Part shown: positions 1 to 7,566 of the stretch, in pieces
Layout: each line of letters starts with the position of its first letter
How positions within the stretch are numbered: the first letter of the stretch is position 1
Assembly: GCA_015478675.1 (NCBI GenBank)
Contig: JADMIH010000075.1
Span: forward strand, 1-17,992
Direction: 5' to 3'
DNA length: 17,992 nucleotides
Origin: Chloroflexota bacterium
Lineage (GTDB): Bacteria > Chloroflexota > Chloroflexia > QHBQ01 > JADMIH01
Translations under genes and position numbers: made by a program
Notes under the pieces: generated by a model
What the model saw: only the letters and a program-made list of their open reading frames with translations
Database searches by the model: none
Told to the model about the DNA's origin: nothing

Positions 1-679
1 CTCATGCCCTAAGTTTATCATTAACCGTTACTATTTAGCTGGTAAGGTACTAGTGTCTCCAATACATACAGAGCAAAACCTCGTGGGGTGTCAAAGACGA
101 TGCTAACAGGACTTTCAGGATCGTGGCGGAAATGCAGATTTTGGAGCATAGTGATAATAGACAATGCTCCGCTTGGCTCTCCATACAGACTGCTGAAGCT
201 ATATGGATTGGTTAGACAATGGTGAGCGGCCAAGCTCGCACGGGAAAGATAGCTAGTGATGTGGCGGGTAGGCACGATAGTAATCACTTTCTTGTATGCC
301 GGTGCTATGACGGTGTATAGGTACAACGTGTAGGGTCACTGATAAGTTCCAAGAAATGGAAGTTTCAGGACTATTTCGAACCAGCCGCTAAACAAAGTCT
401 GCTGTAGCTATTTCACCACCACCCACGTCTCATCCCGGTCTACTTCGCGGTTGTTGGCGTCGTAGCCGATGGCGATGTCTACGCGTTCGCGTTGGGGGTG
501 TTTTCACAGCAGTTTGTCATCGCCGAGTGCCACCCGCCCATGAATGAAAATAGAGGTTCGGCAGGCTCCAATTCGTGCCTGCGAGAAGCTATTTTCAAAG
601 CAGTCGAGCTTAGAGCCGGGGGCGGTCGAAGTGGTATAAAGCTGAGAGTACGGCCTGTACACATCCGCCTACCAGCTGA
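1..679. other. Region without a convincing gene
   Basis: No gene is well supported here. A 101-codon minus-strand frame (326 to 21) would need a TTG start, has no ribosome binding site, and its product is not recognised. At 488-408 on the minus strand a short frame ends in a protein-like tail (about 31 codons after a stop; it includes RVDIAIGYDANNREVD and ends WVVVK), which looks like the C-terminal scrap of a decayed gene joined by a frameshift to the frame at 664-479. I cannot assign a family. Genome decay beside the dnaX promoter is the simplest reading. Confidence 0.4.
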
Positions 680-708
680 TTGCCCGCCCCACCGCCATGC
701 GGTATAAT
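680..708 (+). promoter_or_regulatory. Sigma70-type promoter of dnaX
   Basis: The -35 element TTGCCC (680-685, 4 of 6 consensus) and a perfect -10 TATAAT (703-708) are separated by 17 nt. Transcription would start near 715, leaving a leader of about 35 nt before the dnaX start at 749. This placement rules out the longer reading frame that would begin inside the -35 box. Confidence 0.75.
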
Positions 709-748
709 ATCCTTGCTAGCTGTCCAATCCGACACCTTCAAGGAGCGT

Positions 749-2566
749 ATGCCAGACTCTCTTTCCCTTTATAGAAAATACCGTTCGCAGACCTTCGCGG
801 AGCTTGTCGGCCAGGAGCCGGTGGTGCGCACGCTGATGAACGCCATCAGCCTGGGGCGCATCTCTCATGCCTATCTTTTTACCGGGCCGCGTGGTGTTGG
901 TAAAACCAGTGCCGCCCGCCTCCTGGCAAGGGCCGCCAACTGCACGGGTGAAGCCGGTGAGAGGCCATGTAACAACTGCCCCAACTGCCTGGCTGCCAAC
1001 CGTGATATAGCCACTGACCTGATCGAGATAGATGCCGCCTCTAATACAGGCGTGGATAACGTTCGAGAGATTATAGAGAAAGCTCAGTTCGCACCCTCCA
1101 TCTGGCATACCAAGTTCTACATTATTGACGAGGTGCACATGCTCAGCGCGTCGGCCTTCAACGCCCTGCTGAAGACCCTCGAGGAGCCGCCTCCGCACAC
1201 CTCTTTTATCCTGGCGACCACCGAGGTTCACAAGGTGCCCGCCACTGTCCTCTCTCGATGCCAGCGTTTCGACTTCCGGCGTATACCCCTCACCTCAATG
1301 GTGGAGCGCTTGCAATACATCTGTGAGCAAGAGGGGATAGAGGCCGAGCATCCTGCCCTGGAGATGGTTGCCAGGCATTCCACCGGTTCATTGCGCGATG
1401 CAGAGTCGCTGATGGACCAACTCAGGGTTTACGCCGAAGAAGGGATTACCCTCGCAACTGTGCAGGAGCTACTGGGGGCGGCAGGTGGCGAAAAGGTGGC
1501 GGAGTTCATAGACGCGCTCGCCTCCCGCGATCCGGCGCAGGGCTTACGCTACATCAACCAGGTGCTGGAGGAAGGTCTTGACCTTCGCCAGTTCAACCGC
1601 CAGATAGTAGAGCAGTTGCGCAGCATGCTCCTTCTCAAAGCCGGAGCTGCGGGCAGTGACGACAGCCTACTGGACGTTACAGAAGAGATGAAGGCGCGCC
1701 TCACCACGCAGGCCACGAAAGTTACAATGCCTGAGCTGCTGCGCTGGACACGCATATTCGCTGACGCTGATATTGCGCTGCGTTCTACCTCTTACCGCCA
1801 GCTTCCCCTGGAAATGGCGCTGGTAAGCGCTATTCTCCAACCCGAAGAAGCGGCCACTCCCCCCGCGAAGGATCGCGCCGCCGAGGTCGCCGCCGGTATA
1901 GATCAGATAGGCTTGCCGCCGCGAATACGGCCCGCGATCACCGCCCCACAGAATGGTCCTTCAGCGCCACCGCCTATCAACCGCGAGCTTGGTGCTATCA
2001 ATAAGAATGCGAACGGACACCCAATCGAGCCAGCGCCGCAACAGCCCGCGGATTCGCTCGCCGATTCAGGCGTCCACCCTAAGAGCGACGGCCTGACCGA
2101 GCGGGCCTCGGTGCCTGCGCCGTCGCTTGAGTCATCAGCAGATGGAGATGATCTGCCTCGACTCCATGAGCTATGGCCAGCCCTCATAGACCAGATAAAT
2201 GCTCGCAGTAAGCAAATGGCTGCTGTCTTTCGCAACTCCGATATGGTCAGACCACTCAGTGTTGCTGGTGGGCTTTGTACGATTGGCTTCCGCGACTCGT
2301 TCCACGCCAAGAGAAGCCAGGAGGTGGTGCAGCGCGAGCTAATAGAAGGCGCTCTCAGCCGAGTTCTGGGCTACTCGTGCCGGATAGAGAGTGTTACCTT
2401 TGCTGAAGCTGCGTCAGGCGGGGCCGGCGCTGCCAATGGCGAGCCTGACCTCAGCAGCACAGCTAAAAAAAAAGTGACCAGGGAGAAGCCCTCCCCTTAT
2501 GAGACCACCAGGGGTAGAGCGGCGCTCAACATTTTCGGCATAACAAAGTTCGACGATACGGAGTAA
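749..2566 (+). CDS. dnaX: DNA polymerase III subunit gamma/tau
   Basis: This is the clamp-loader ATPase that loads the beta sliding clamp and ties the polymerase cores to the replisome. The 605-residue product starts at ATG 749, behind AAGGAG (740-745; only 3 nt of spacing) and downstream of the promoter. Visible motifs: Walker A GPRGVGKT (46-53), zinc cysteines C65, C74, C77 and C80, Walker B with DEVH (127-130), sensor 1 ILATTE (154-159) and the SRC arginine finger (169-171). The middle (about 370-480) is Pro/Ala-rich linker, followed by a tau-type C-terminal part that ends with an 'ALNIFG' motif. A run of nine adenines at 2465-2473 (codons 573-575) is a possible slippage site. The ybaB-like gene follows after 13 nt, as in many bacteria, but recR is not next. 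Confidence 0.96.
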   Translation: MPDSLSLYRKYRSQTFAELVGQEPVVRTLMNAISLGRISHAYLFTGPRGVGKTSAARLLARAANCTGEAGERPCNNCPNCLAANRDIATDLIEIDAASNTGVDNVREIIEKAQFAPSIWHTKFYIIDEVHMLSASAFNALLKTLEEPPPHTSFILATTEVHKVPATVLSRCQRFDFRRIPLTSMVERLQYICEQEGIEAEHPALEMVARHSTGSLRDAESLMDQLRVYAEEGITLATVQELLGAAGGEKVAEFIDALASRDPAQGLRYINQVLEEGLDLRQFNRQIVEQLRSMLLLKAGAAGSDDSLLDVTEEMKARLTTQATKVTMPELLRWTRIFADADIALRSTSYRQLPLEMALVSAILQPEEAATPPAKDRAAEVAAGIDQIGLPPRIRPAITAPQNGPSAPPPINRELGAINKNANGHPIEPAPQQPADSLADSGVHPKSDGLTERASVPAPSLESSADGDDLPRLHELWPALIDQINARSKQMAAVFRNSDMVRPLSVAGGLCTIGFRDSFHAKRSQEVVQRELIEGALSRVLGYSCRIESVTFAEAASGGAGAANGEPDLSSTAKKKVTREKPSPYETTRGRAALNIFGITKFDDTE

Positions 2567-2579
2567 GGAGTACCAGATA

Positions 2580-2885
2580 ATGGACCAGCGAATGCTAAAG
2601 CAACTTGAGCAAATGCAGAAAAAGATGGTCAAGGCCCAGGAAGACCTGGCGAATGAGACCGTCACTGCCAGCGCGGGCGGAGGGGCTGTCACCGTCGAGA
2701 TGAACGGGCACCACGAGGTCAAATCGGTCAAGATTGACCCCGATGCTATAGACCCCCAGGACGTTGAGATACTTCAGGACATGGTGCTTACCGCCTTCAA
2801 TGAAGCCCTCGACAAAGCACAAACTATGGCGCAGGAGAAGATGGGCGCGATTACCGGTGGCCTAAATATCCCCGGTATGTTCTAA
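2580..2885 (+). CDS. ybaB: YbaB/EbfC family nucleoid-associated protein
   Basis: This is a small DNA-binding protein that forms dimers and coats the nucleoid. The 101-residue length is typical of the family. The sequence has the usual plan: an N-terminal helix rich in Met, Gln and Lys (MLKQLEQMQKKMVKAQEDL), a Gly/Val-rich beta section (GGGAVTVEMNGHHEVKSVKI), 'DPQDVEILQDMVLTAFNEAL' and a C-terminal helix ending GLNIPGMF. ATG 2580 is 9 nt after AAGGAG (2565-2570), which overlaps the dnaX stop codon, so the two genes are almost certainly cotranscribed. The usual third member of this operon, recR, is absent; a long inverted repeat follows instead. Confidence 0.93.
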   Translation: MDQRMLKQLEQMQKKMVKAQEDLANETVTASAGGGAVTVEMNGHHEVKSVKIDPDAIDPQDVEILQDMVLTAFNEALDKAQTMAQEKMGAITGGLNIPGMF

Positions 2886-2920
2886 CAGCCTTCTCTCTGC
2901 AAGCACAAGTATACGGCGCG

Positions 2921-2988
2921 TGAAGCGCGAAACGTGGAGGGTTATGCACAAGATACTCTGTCCATAACCCTCCACGTTTCGCGCTTCA
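2921..2988 (+). terminator. Perfect 26-bp inverted repeat, probable terminator
   Basis: The arms at 2921-2946 and 2963-2988 are perfectly complementary over 26 bp around a 16-nt loop. The hairpin lies 35 nt after the ybaB stop, where a terminator is expected. Only a weak T-rich tail (TCTAATTTATG) follows, and the stem is much longer than a usual intrinsic terminator. It may also block RNase or be a dispersed palindromic repeat. Confidence 0.6.
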
Positions 2989-3088
2989 TCTAATTTATGC
3001 AACCCTACATATTACCTTGCGTATATGGTATTGTAGAGGTAGAAGGCCTGTTTTGCAGGACTTTCTCGGTTAGTGAAAGGAGCTTGAG

Positions 3089-3703
3089 ATGTTGTTTGGC
3101 TCTGATGGGCTGGCCAATTTCTTCATCTTCGTATTTCTTTTCGGGTTGATATTTACTGTCGCCTCCTTGCTGCTTGGCTTCGCCCATGTGGGGGGCCTCG
3201 ATAGCGGCCATTCTGGTGCGGGCGGTCACTTCGTCGGCGGCCACCAGCTTCAGCTGAATATGCCGACTATCATGGCTTTTCTCACCTGGTTTGGCGGCGC
3301 TGGATATATTTTCCGTCAGTCGCTCCACTTTATCGGCCTGCTGGCTGTTCCAATGGCGCTCGTCAGTGGGTTGGCGGGCGGCGCTCTTATGTCCTTTTTG
3401 TTGGCTCGTCTCCTATGGCCTATGATGACAAAGCCGATGGAGCAAGAGGACTTCACTCTCCCCGGCACCTATGCGAGAGTGGTCAGCCCTATCAGAGAAG
3501 GGGGTGTTGGCGAGATAGTCTACACCAAGCAAGAGACCCGCTTCACCGCAGGCGCGCGCGGCGTTGGCGGGCAGGCTATCAGCAAGGGCGCTGATGTGGT
3601 CATCGTGCAGTATGAGAAGGGCCTGGCCCTGGTGCAGGATGTTCAGGCATTAACAGGAGGCGATACTATCGCGATTGGGGAGCCACGAGCACGCGTGAGT
3701 TAG
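3089..3703 (+). CDS. YqiJ/YuaF-like membrane protein with NfeD-type domain
   Basis: The 204-residue membrane protein has hydrophobic segments at about 9-32, 58-75 and 79-113, followed by a soluble beta-rich domain (about 122-195, with 'GTYARVVSPIREGGVGEIVY' and 'GADVVIVQYEKGLALVQDV') that matches the OB-fold of NfeD/YqiJ proteins. Proteins of this type are encoded beside flotillins and are thought to work with them in membrane microdomains; a flotillin follows here after 53 nt. The start at ATG 3089 has AAAGGAG (3076-3082) 6 nt upstream. The loop after the first helix is rich in Gly and His (H33, H41, H47, H52), which is unusual and could bind metal, though that is speculation. It could also be labelled simply NfeD-family. 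Confidence 0.82.
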   Translation: MLFGSDGLANFFIFVFLFGLIFTVASLLLGFAHVGGLDSGHSGAGGHFVGGHQLQLNMPTIMAFLTWFGGAGYIFRQSLHFIGLLAVPMALVSGLAGGALMSFLLARLLWPMMTKPMEQEDFTLPGTYARVVSPIREGGVGEIVYTKQETRFTAGARGVGGQAISKGADVVIVQYEKGLALVQDVQALTGGDTIAIGEPRARVS

Positions 3704-3731
3704 AGTAGGTAAAGCAGTTTTACGAGGGTCG

Positions 3732-3745
3732 GGCGCGAGCGCGCC
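3732..3745 (+). promoter_or_regulatory. GC-rich hairpin abutting the flotillin ribosome binding site
   Basis: GGCGCG (3732-3737) and CGCGCC (3740-3745) are complementary, giving a 5-bp stem with a GAGC loop. The stem ends at the base immediately before GAGGAGG. It could tune flotillin translation or protect the downstream message end after cleavage. Confidence 0.35.
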
Positions 3746-3756
3746 GAGGAGGTCAC

Positions 3757-5328
3757 GTGGAGATGAACATTCTGATTATTGTTGCGCTGGTCTTCATTAT
3801 ACTGATGGGCCTGGCGTGGATGGTTACTCTAGTGCGCAAGGTGGGGCCGAACGAAGCTTTGATCATCTATGGCATCGGCACAGGCGGGCACCCGAAGGTG
3901 ATCAAGGGCGGGGGCACGGTCGTGATGCCACTCCTGCAAAACTCCAGGCAGCTCTCGTTGGAGTTGATGTCTTTTGATGTCGCGCCAACGCAGGACCTCT
4001 ATACCAAGCAGGGCGTGGCGGTCAACGTGGAGGCGGTAGCGCAGATAAAAGTGAAGAGCGACCCCGACTCGATACGGACGGCGGCGGAGCAGCTTCTCAC
4101 CAAGAACGCCGTCGAGCGCGAAGGGTTGATCAGGCTTGTGATGGAAGGCCACCTGCGAGGTATCGTGGGCCAGCTTACAGTTGAAGAAATCGTCAAGCAG
4201 CCTGAGATGGTAGCCGACAGGATGCGCGCCACCTCCGCCGAAGATATGGACAAGATGGGCCTGGAGATAGTCTCATTTACCATCAAGGAAGTGCGCGACA
4301 AAAACGAATACATAATGAACATGGGCCGCCCAGACATTGCGCGGATCAAACGAGAGGCCGACATCGCGGCTGCCGAGGCCGACCGTGACACAGCCATAAA
4401 GCGGGCGCTCGCCATGCGCGAGGCTGCGGTCAATCAGGCTCAGGCCGACCAGGACCGGGTGCTTGCCGAGACTGCATCCGCCGCAAAGCAGGCCGAGGCG
4501 CAACGCGACCTGGAGATGAAGCGAGCCGACTACATGGCCTCCGTGCGCAAGCAGCAAGCTATGGCCGACAAGACCTATGATATTCAGGCTAATGTGATGC
4601 AGCAGCAAGTGGCCGCCGAGCAGGTGCGTATCGAGCGGGTGCAGCGTGAAGAGCAGATAAAAGTGCAGGACGCTGAAATCCAACGCCGCGAGCGCGAGCT
4701 AATCGCCACTGTGTTGAAGCCCGCAGAAGTCGAGAAGCAGCGTATCGAGACGATGGCCGATGCCGAGAGACGCCGCAGGGTGCTTGAGGCAGAGGGCGCT
4801 GCTGAGGCCTCTCGCTCACAGGGCGCAGGTACGGCGGATGCCAACCGAGCAGTGGGGCTTGCTGAAGCAGATATTATCAGGGCAAAGGGTCAGGCGGAAG
4901 CTGATGCCATGCACCTGCGCGCTGGGGCCTTCAACGAGTACAATCAGGCCGCTATCCTTGACAAGCTTATGTCGAGCTTGCCCGAAGTGGCACGCGCTAT
5001 GGCCGGGCCGCTAAACAATGTGGATAAGATTACGATTGTCTCAACAGGTGGGAATGATGGACGTGGGGCAGGAGCTAACCAGATAACCGCCGATATCGCT
5101 CGCATGGTGGCTCAGGTGCCTGAGCTTTTTGAGACCCTCACAGGGGTGAAAATCTCAGATATGATGAGCCACATCGCAGGCTTCGATAAGGTCCCTTCTA
5201 CCAACGGGAATGGTGTTCACACTAATGGTGCGGCGGTTGAAAGTGCTAACCGCGCAATCATCGAAGGCACGGCTAAGCCCGTCGTCAGCAACGATAGCGC
5301 GGGTGCAGCGCCAAAAGGCGATGTATAG
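3757..5328 (+). CDS. Flotillin family (SPFH/band 7) protein, YqiK-like
   Basis: This is a membrane-anchored scaffold protein of lipid microdomains. The 523-residue product has a membrane segment at about 4-24, an SPFH/band 7 domain (about 25-200, including 'VGPNEALIIYGIGTGGHPKVIKGGG' split around the membrane interface), and a long charged coiled coil rich in Glu, Ala, Arg and Gln (about 195-385). A C-terminal region follows with 'ILDKLMSSLPEVARAMAGPL' and a low-complexity tail. GTG 3757 is 4 nt and ATG 3763 is 10 nt after GAGGAGG (3746-3752), so the start is ambiguous by two codons. A GC-rich hairpin (3732-3745) abuts this ribosome binding site. The upstream neighbour is the YqiJ-type partner, so the two probably form one transcript and one complex. 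Confidence 0.93.
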   Translation: MEMNILIIVALVFIILMGLAWMVTLVRKVGPNEALIIYGIGTGGHPKVIKGGGTVVMPLLQNSRQLSLELMSFDVAPTQDLYTKQGVAVNVEAVAQIKVKSDPDSIRTAAEQLLTKNAVEREGLIRLVMEGHLRGIVGQLTVEEIVKQPEMVADRMRATSAEDMDKMGLEIVSFTIKEVRDKNEYIMNMGRPDIARIKREADIAAAEADRDTAIKRALAMREAAVNQAQADQDRVLAETASAAKQAEAQRDLEMKRADYMASVRKQQAMADKTYDIQANVMQQQVAAEQVRIERVQREEQIKVQDAEIQRRERELIATVLKPAEVEKQRIETMADAERRRRVLEAEGAAEASRSQGAGTADANRAVGLAEADIIRAKGQAEADAMHLRAGAFNEYNQAAILDKLMSSLPEVARAMAGPLNNVDKITIVSTGGNDGRGAGANQITADIARMVAQVPELFETLTGVKISDMMSHIAGFDKVPSTNGNGVHTNGAAVESANRAIIEGTAKPVVSNDSAGAAPKGDV

Positions 5329-5333
5329 TCGCG

Positions 5334-5362
5334 CGTTGCCGGGGTCCTAATCCCGCGCAACG
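5334..5362 (+). terminator. Hairpin after the flotillin gene
   Basis: CGTTGC (5334-5339) pairs with GCAACG (5357-5362), and CGGG (5340-5343) pairs with CCCG (5352-5355) with one bulged C. It begins 5 nt after the flotillin stop. There is no T tract, so it may be a Rho-type end or an RNA stability hairpin, not a classic terminator. Confidence 0.4.
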
Positions 5363-5377
5363 AAGATACGAGCCGTC

Positions 5378-5550
5378 TGTACTGTATCCCGAGAACTGGA
5401 CACGAATGAGGCTATTTATGGGAGTAGCAACTTCAGCTCGCCAGGCCGAGCTGCCTTCCAGTTGCTTTCGAACTCGGCGGGGATAAGATAGCCCAGAGCC
5501 GAGTGAATGCGTTTGTGCTGGTACTCCGTCAAGGCCACCTCTTCTGGTGA
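5378..5550 (-). pseudogene. IS3-family transposase, C-terminal remnant with IS end
   Basis: On the minus strand, codons from 5550 to the TAA at 5416-5418 give about 44 residues including 'EYQHKRIHSALGYLIPAEFE' and ending GELKLLLP. This is the last part of the DDE integrase domain of IS3-family OrfB ('RxHSALGYxxPxEFE'). The frame is closed upstream by a stop (5551-5553), so nearly all of the transposase is gone. Beyond the stop, 5378-5402 reads TGTACTGTATCCCGAGAACT followed by GGACA, which resembles the terminal repeat of IS3-type elements and marks the old element end. Confidence 0.8.
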
Positions 5551-5581
5551 TTACCCACATGTCTGACCCTCCGGTAACTCC

Positions 5582-5768
5582 GATAAAAGGAAGGCATGAT
5601 GAGGGAAGGGATGCGGGAGGTGCTTTGAGCTATGCCTGTGACCACCGGCGTTTGGCTGCCTAAGATGCCCTGCACCGCCTGCGGCACCACCCGCTGTAGA
5701 CGCCGGTCAGGTATGCCTTCGGTGAAGGGTTGTACAAACTGAATCAGTGCTTCTCCCAACTGTGCCAC
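5582..5768 (-). pseudogene. Transposase N-terminal remnant (IS4/IS701-like)
   Basis: A minus-strand frame from GTG 5768 encodes 'MAQLGEALIQFVQPFTEGIP' and then 'DRRLQRVVPQAVQGILGSQT', followed by PVVTGIAQS. This looks like the start of a DDE transposase of the IS4/IS701 type, which carries a DRR(L) turn and an IA.(S) motif near its N-terminus; that assignment is from memory and moderate. After about 50 residues the protein-like character is lost, and the frame runs into the IS3 remnant. Catalytic domains are absent, so it cannot be active. Confidence 0.5.
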
Positions 5769-5806
5769 GGTAACTGTTTAGACTTGATGTGGAAGGGCTA
5801 GCCTGG

Positions 5807-5892
5807 CCCCCTCTCCCATGAAGGGAGAACAACTATATCCCTTTGTGCACTCAGCATGACTAAAGCCCCCTCTCCCTTCATGGGAGAGGGGG
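5807..5892. repeat. 21-bp inverted repeat
   Basis: A 21-nt arm at 5807-5827 (begins CCCCCTCTCCCATGAAGG) is perfectly complementary to 5872-5892, around 44 nt. Each arm is itself a small hairpin (CTCCC ATGAA GGGAG). The sequence resembles the 'CCCTCTCCC...GGGAGAGGG' dispersed repeats found between genes in many genomes. A related but shorter dyad occurs at 14950-14967. Confidence 0.75.
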
Positions 5893-5936
5893 TTGGGGGT
5901 GAGGGTGGGTGAGGGTGGGTGAGGGTGGGTGAGGGT
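5887..5936 (+). repeat. G-rich 10-bp tandem repeat with G-quadruplex potential
   Basis: GAGGGTGGGT is repeated exactly three times (5901-5930) with a partial fourth copy, preceded by two runs of five G (5888-5892 and 5895-5899). There are at least nine runs of three or more G within 50 nt, spaced 1-3 nt apart, which is ample for G-quadruplexes. It sits 70 nt upstream of the promoter of the secreted-protein gene. Confidence 0.8.
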
Positions 5937-6007
5937 ACGCCTCCACAGCTACTCCTTGAAGATTGCTCCACCCCTATTCTTCTGAACATTTACCAGCAAA
6001 TTGCGTA

Positions 6008-6037
6008 TTGACAGAAGGCGCTACAGTCGGCTACAAT
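6008..6037 (+). promoter_or_regulatory. Sigma70-type promoter of the secreted repeat protein
   Basis: A perfect -35 TTGACA (6008-6013) and -10 TACAAT (6032-6037, 5 of 6) are spaced 18 nt apart. Transcription should begin near 6044, giving a leader of about 113 nt before ATG 6157. Confidence 0.7.
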
Positions 6038-6156
6038 CGCGTGCATACAAGTAGCGACGCATTGTGTTGGCTAGAAGTTGTAAATTGTGTGCTCCGAATA
6101 GGCATGCATGCTGTGGGGCAGCGCGTGTGCACCACCTTAGCAGGAGGGGATCGCCT

Positions 6157-7281
6157 ATGAAAAAAGTGAGACGCTTTACCAGGGCGCTGTCCATAGCTTT
6201 AGCAGCAGGCAGTATAGCCCTGGCACTTTCGCTAGCTTCGGCGACAAGCCCGGCGCATCCGGGATCGGCTTACTTGCCCACCGCCCATTCAGGCCTCGCA
6301 TCCCTATCTCTCACCACACACCCCCCTTTCCTCGGCTTGCAAAACTCAGGCATAGCTGAAGCGGCTCCTGTAGCCACTAATTCCTCAAGCTCGGTCTATT
6401 TCCGCCAGACAGCGCACTACGTCAAGGACGCCTTTCTCAACTACTGGCTGATGAACGGCGGCCTGACTACTTACGGTTATCCTATCTCCGAAGAGTTTGT
6501 TTCCAATGGCGTAAGCATGCAGTACTTTCAGCGGAGCAGATTCGAGTACCGCCCTGGCAGCAGCCGCCCCTGGAAGGTCGAGCTAAGCCCGGTTGGGAGC
6601 CTGGCGATACAGGGGAGGACATTTGCCCCCGCAACGCCGGATGCGGCAAACGCCGACCGCCTCTACTTCGACCAGACACAGCATACGCTGGGTGGTACTT
6701 TCAGGCAGTTCTGGCAGGCGAACGACGGCCTGGCCATCTTCGGCTACCCGCTCTCTGAGGAGATGCAGGAGAACGGGCGCACTGTGCAATATTTCGAGCG
6801 TGCCCGCTTTGAGCTTGCGGGTCAGGGGCGCGTGCAACTCGGGCAACTTGGCACAGAGCTGCTACAAAGGCTCGTCGCCTCCGGTAATGCAGGCAACATA
6901 GCAGTCCCCGCTAACCGTCCCGGTTTCAACATGAGCTTCCGAGGGGAGGCCACATGGTTTCGCGCCGACTGGACGCGTGTGATCCGCCTCAACAAGGGCT
7001 GGGGCAACCTGCCACAAGACTATGTGGGACAGGGGCTATACGCCGCCGCGCCCGCCGACCTCAACCTCTATGGCCGCTGGGCACGCGTTACGCGCGGCAA
7101 TCGCTCGGTCTTTGTGCAGTTTGTTGACGTAATAAACTGGCCTGATATTCCCTATGTACGCTCGCAAGGCATAGTCATAGACCTCGGCCAGGAGGCATAT
7201 CAAGCTCTAGGGCAAGATAACGGTGGGCCCTACGAAGTCAGCTTTGACGTCTTTTGGCCCGGCGAAGGTCCCGGTCGCTAA
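6157..7281 (+). CDS. Secreted protein with two FGYP repeats and RlpA-like C-terminus
   Basis: The 374-residue product begins at ATG 6157, behind AGGAGGGG (6142-6149). A signal peptide is clear: KKVRR, then a hydrophobic core at about 11-28 and an AxA-type site. Two related repeats follow, about 81-150 and 170-236, each with the plan YF..T.H....F..(Y/F)W...(G/D)GL..(Y/F)GYP(I/L)SEE......QYF.R.RFE. This repeat is frequent in exported Chloroflexota proteins, often beside cell-wall enzymes. Residues about 260-370 ('GEATWFRADW', 'RWARVTRGNRSVFVQFVD', 'GIVIDLGQEAYQALG') resemble the double-psi beta-barrel of RlpA/expansin-like proteins. A role at the cell surface or in wall remodelling is inferred; no enzyme activity is proven. 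Confidence 0.8.
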   Translation: MKKVRRFTRALSIALAAGSIALALSLASATSPAHPGSAYLPTAHSGLASLSLTTHPPFLGLQNSGIAEAAPVATNSSSSVYFRQTAHYVKDAFLNYWLMNGGLTTYGYPISEEFVSNGVSMQYFQRSRFEYRPGSSRPWKVELSPVGSLAIQGRTFAPATPDAANADRLYFDQTQHTLGGTFRQFWQANDGLAIFGYPLSEEMQENGRTVQYFERARFELAGQGRVQLGQLGTELLQRLVASGNAGNIAVPANRPGFNMSFRGEATWFRADWTRVIRLNKGWGNLPQDYVGQGLYAAAPADLNLYGRWARVTRGNRSVFVQFVDVINWPDIPYVRSQGIVIDLGQEAYQALGQDNGGPYEVSFDVFWPGEGPGR

Positions 7282-7323
7282 CCCTTTCCCTTGTAGTTGC
7301 AGGCTTTAGAAGCTCCCATCTGC

Positions 7324-7377
7324 GGAGCGACGCCTTTGTATCTTAGCTGTCCCTGTCGCTCCTGGGTTGTTTTTCTT
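7324..7377 (+). terminator. Probable intrinsic terminator after the secreted-protein gene
   Basis: GGAGCGAC (7324-7331) pairs with GTCGCTCC (7355-7362) around a 23-nt loop, followed by a T-rich tract TTGTTTTTCTT (7367-7377). It lies about 40 nt after the stop codon. The long loop makes it weaker than the terminator at 14804. Confidence 0.55.
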
Positions 7378-7566
7378 GCGCGTCTTGATGATAGGGCACC
7401 GGAAGGTGAGCGTTGCTCCTCGGCTGCGGGTGAAGCTTCTCTTTCGGAGTGATGCTTGCCAGCCAATTTGTACCTCTACTACATATTGCAGACTTCTGCT
7501 TTATCAGTGGCCCTGTTCGAGGCGAGTGAGTAGTCGTTGTGCAGGGCCGGGCCGCCCCATCTCATT

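Noticed and set aside
21..326. 101-codon minus-strand frame
   Set aside because: It needs a TTG start, has no ribosome binding site and no recognisable family; kept only as part of the gene-poor left end.
480..720. Signal recognition particle RNA upstream of dnaX
   Set aside because: Checked because ffs is often beside dnaX; the conserved GGAAGG/AGCAGC core is not present.
716..1231. 171-codon minus-strand frame opposite dnaX
   Set aside because: It is the antisense shadow of the conserved dnaX ATPase domain.
5901..5936. CRISPR-like array
   Set aside because: The 10-bp units are contiguous without spacers; it is a simple tandem repeat.
7509..7548. GGCCCTG/CAGGGCC dyad downstream of moeA as a terminator
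   Set aside because: The stem is only 7 bp with a 26-nt loop and no T tract in the moeA direction.
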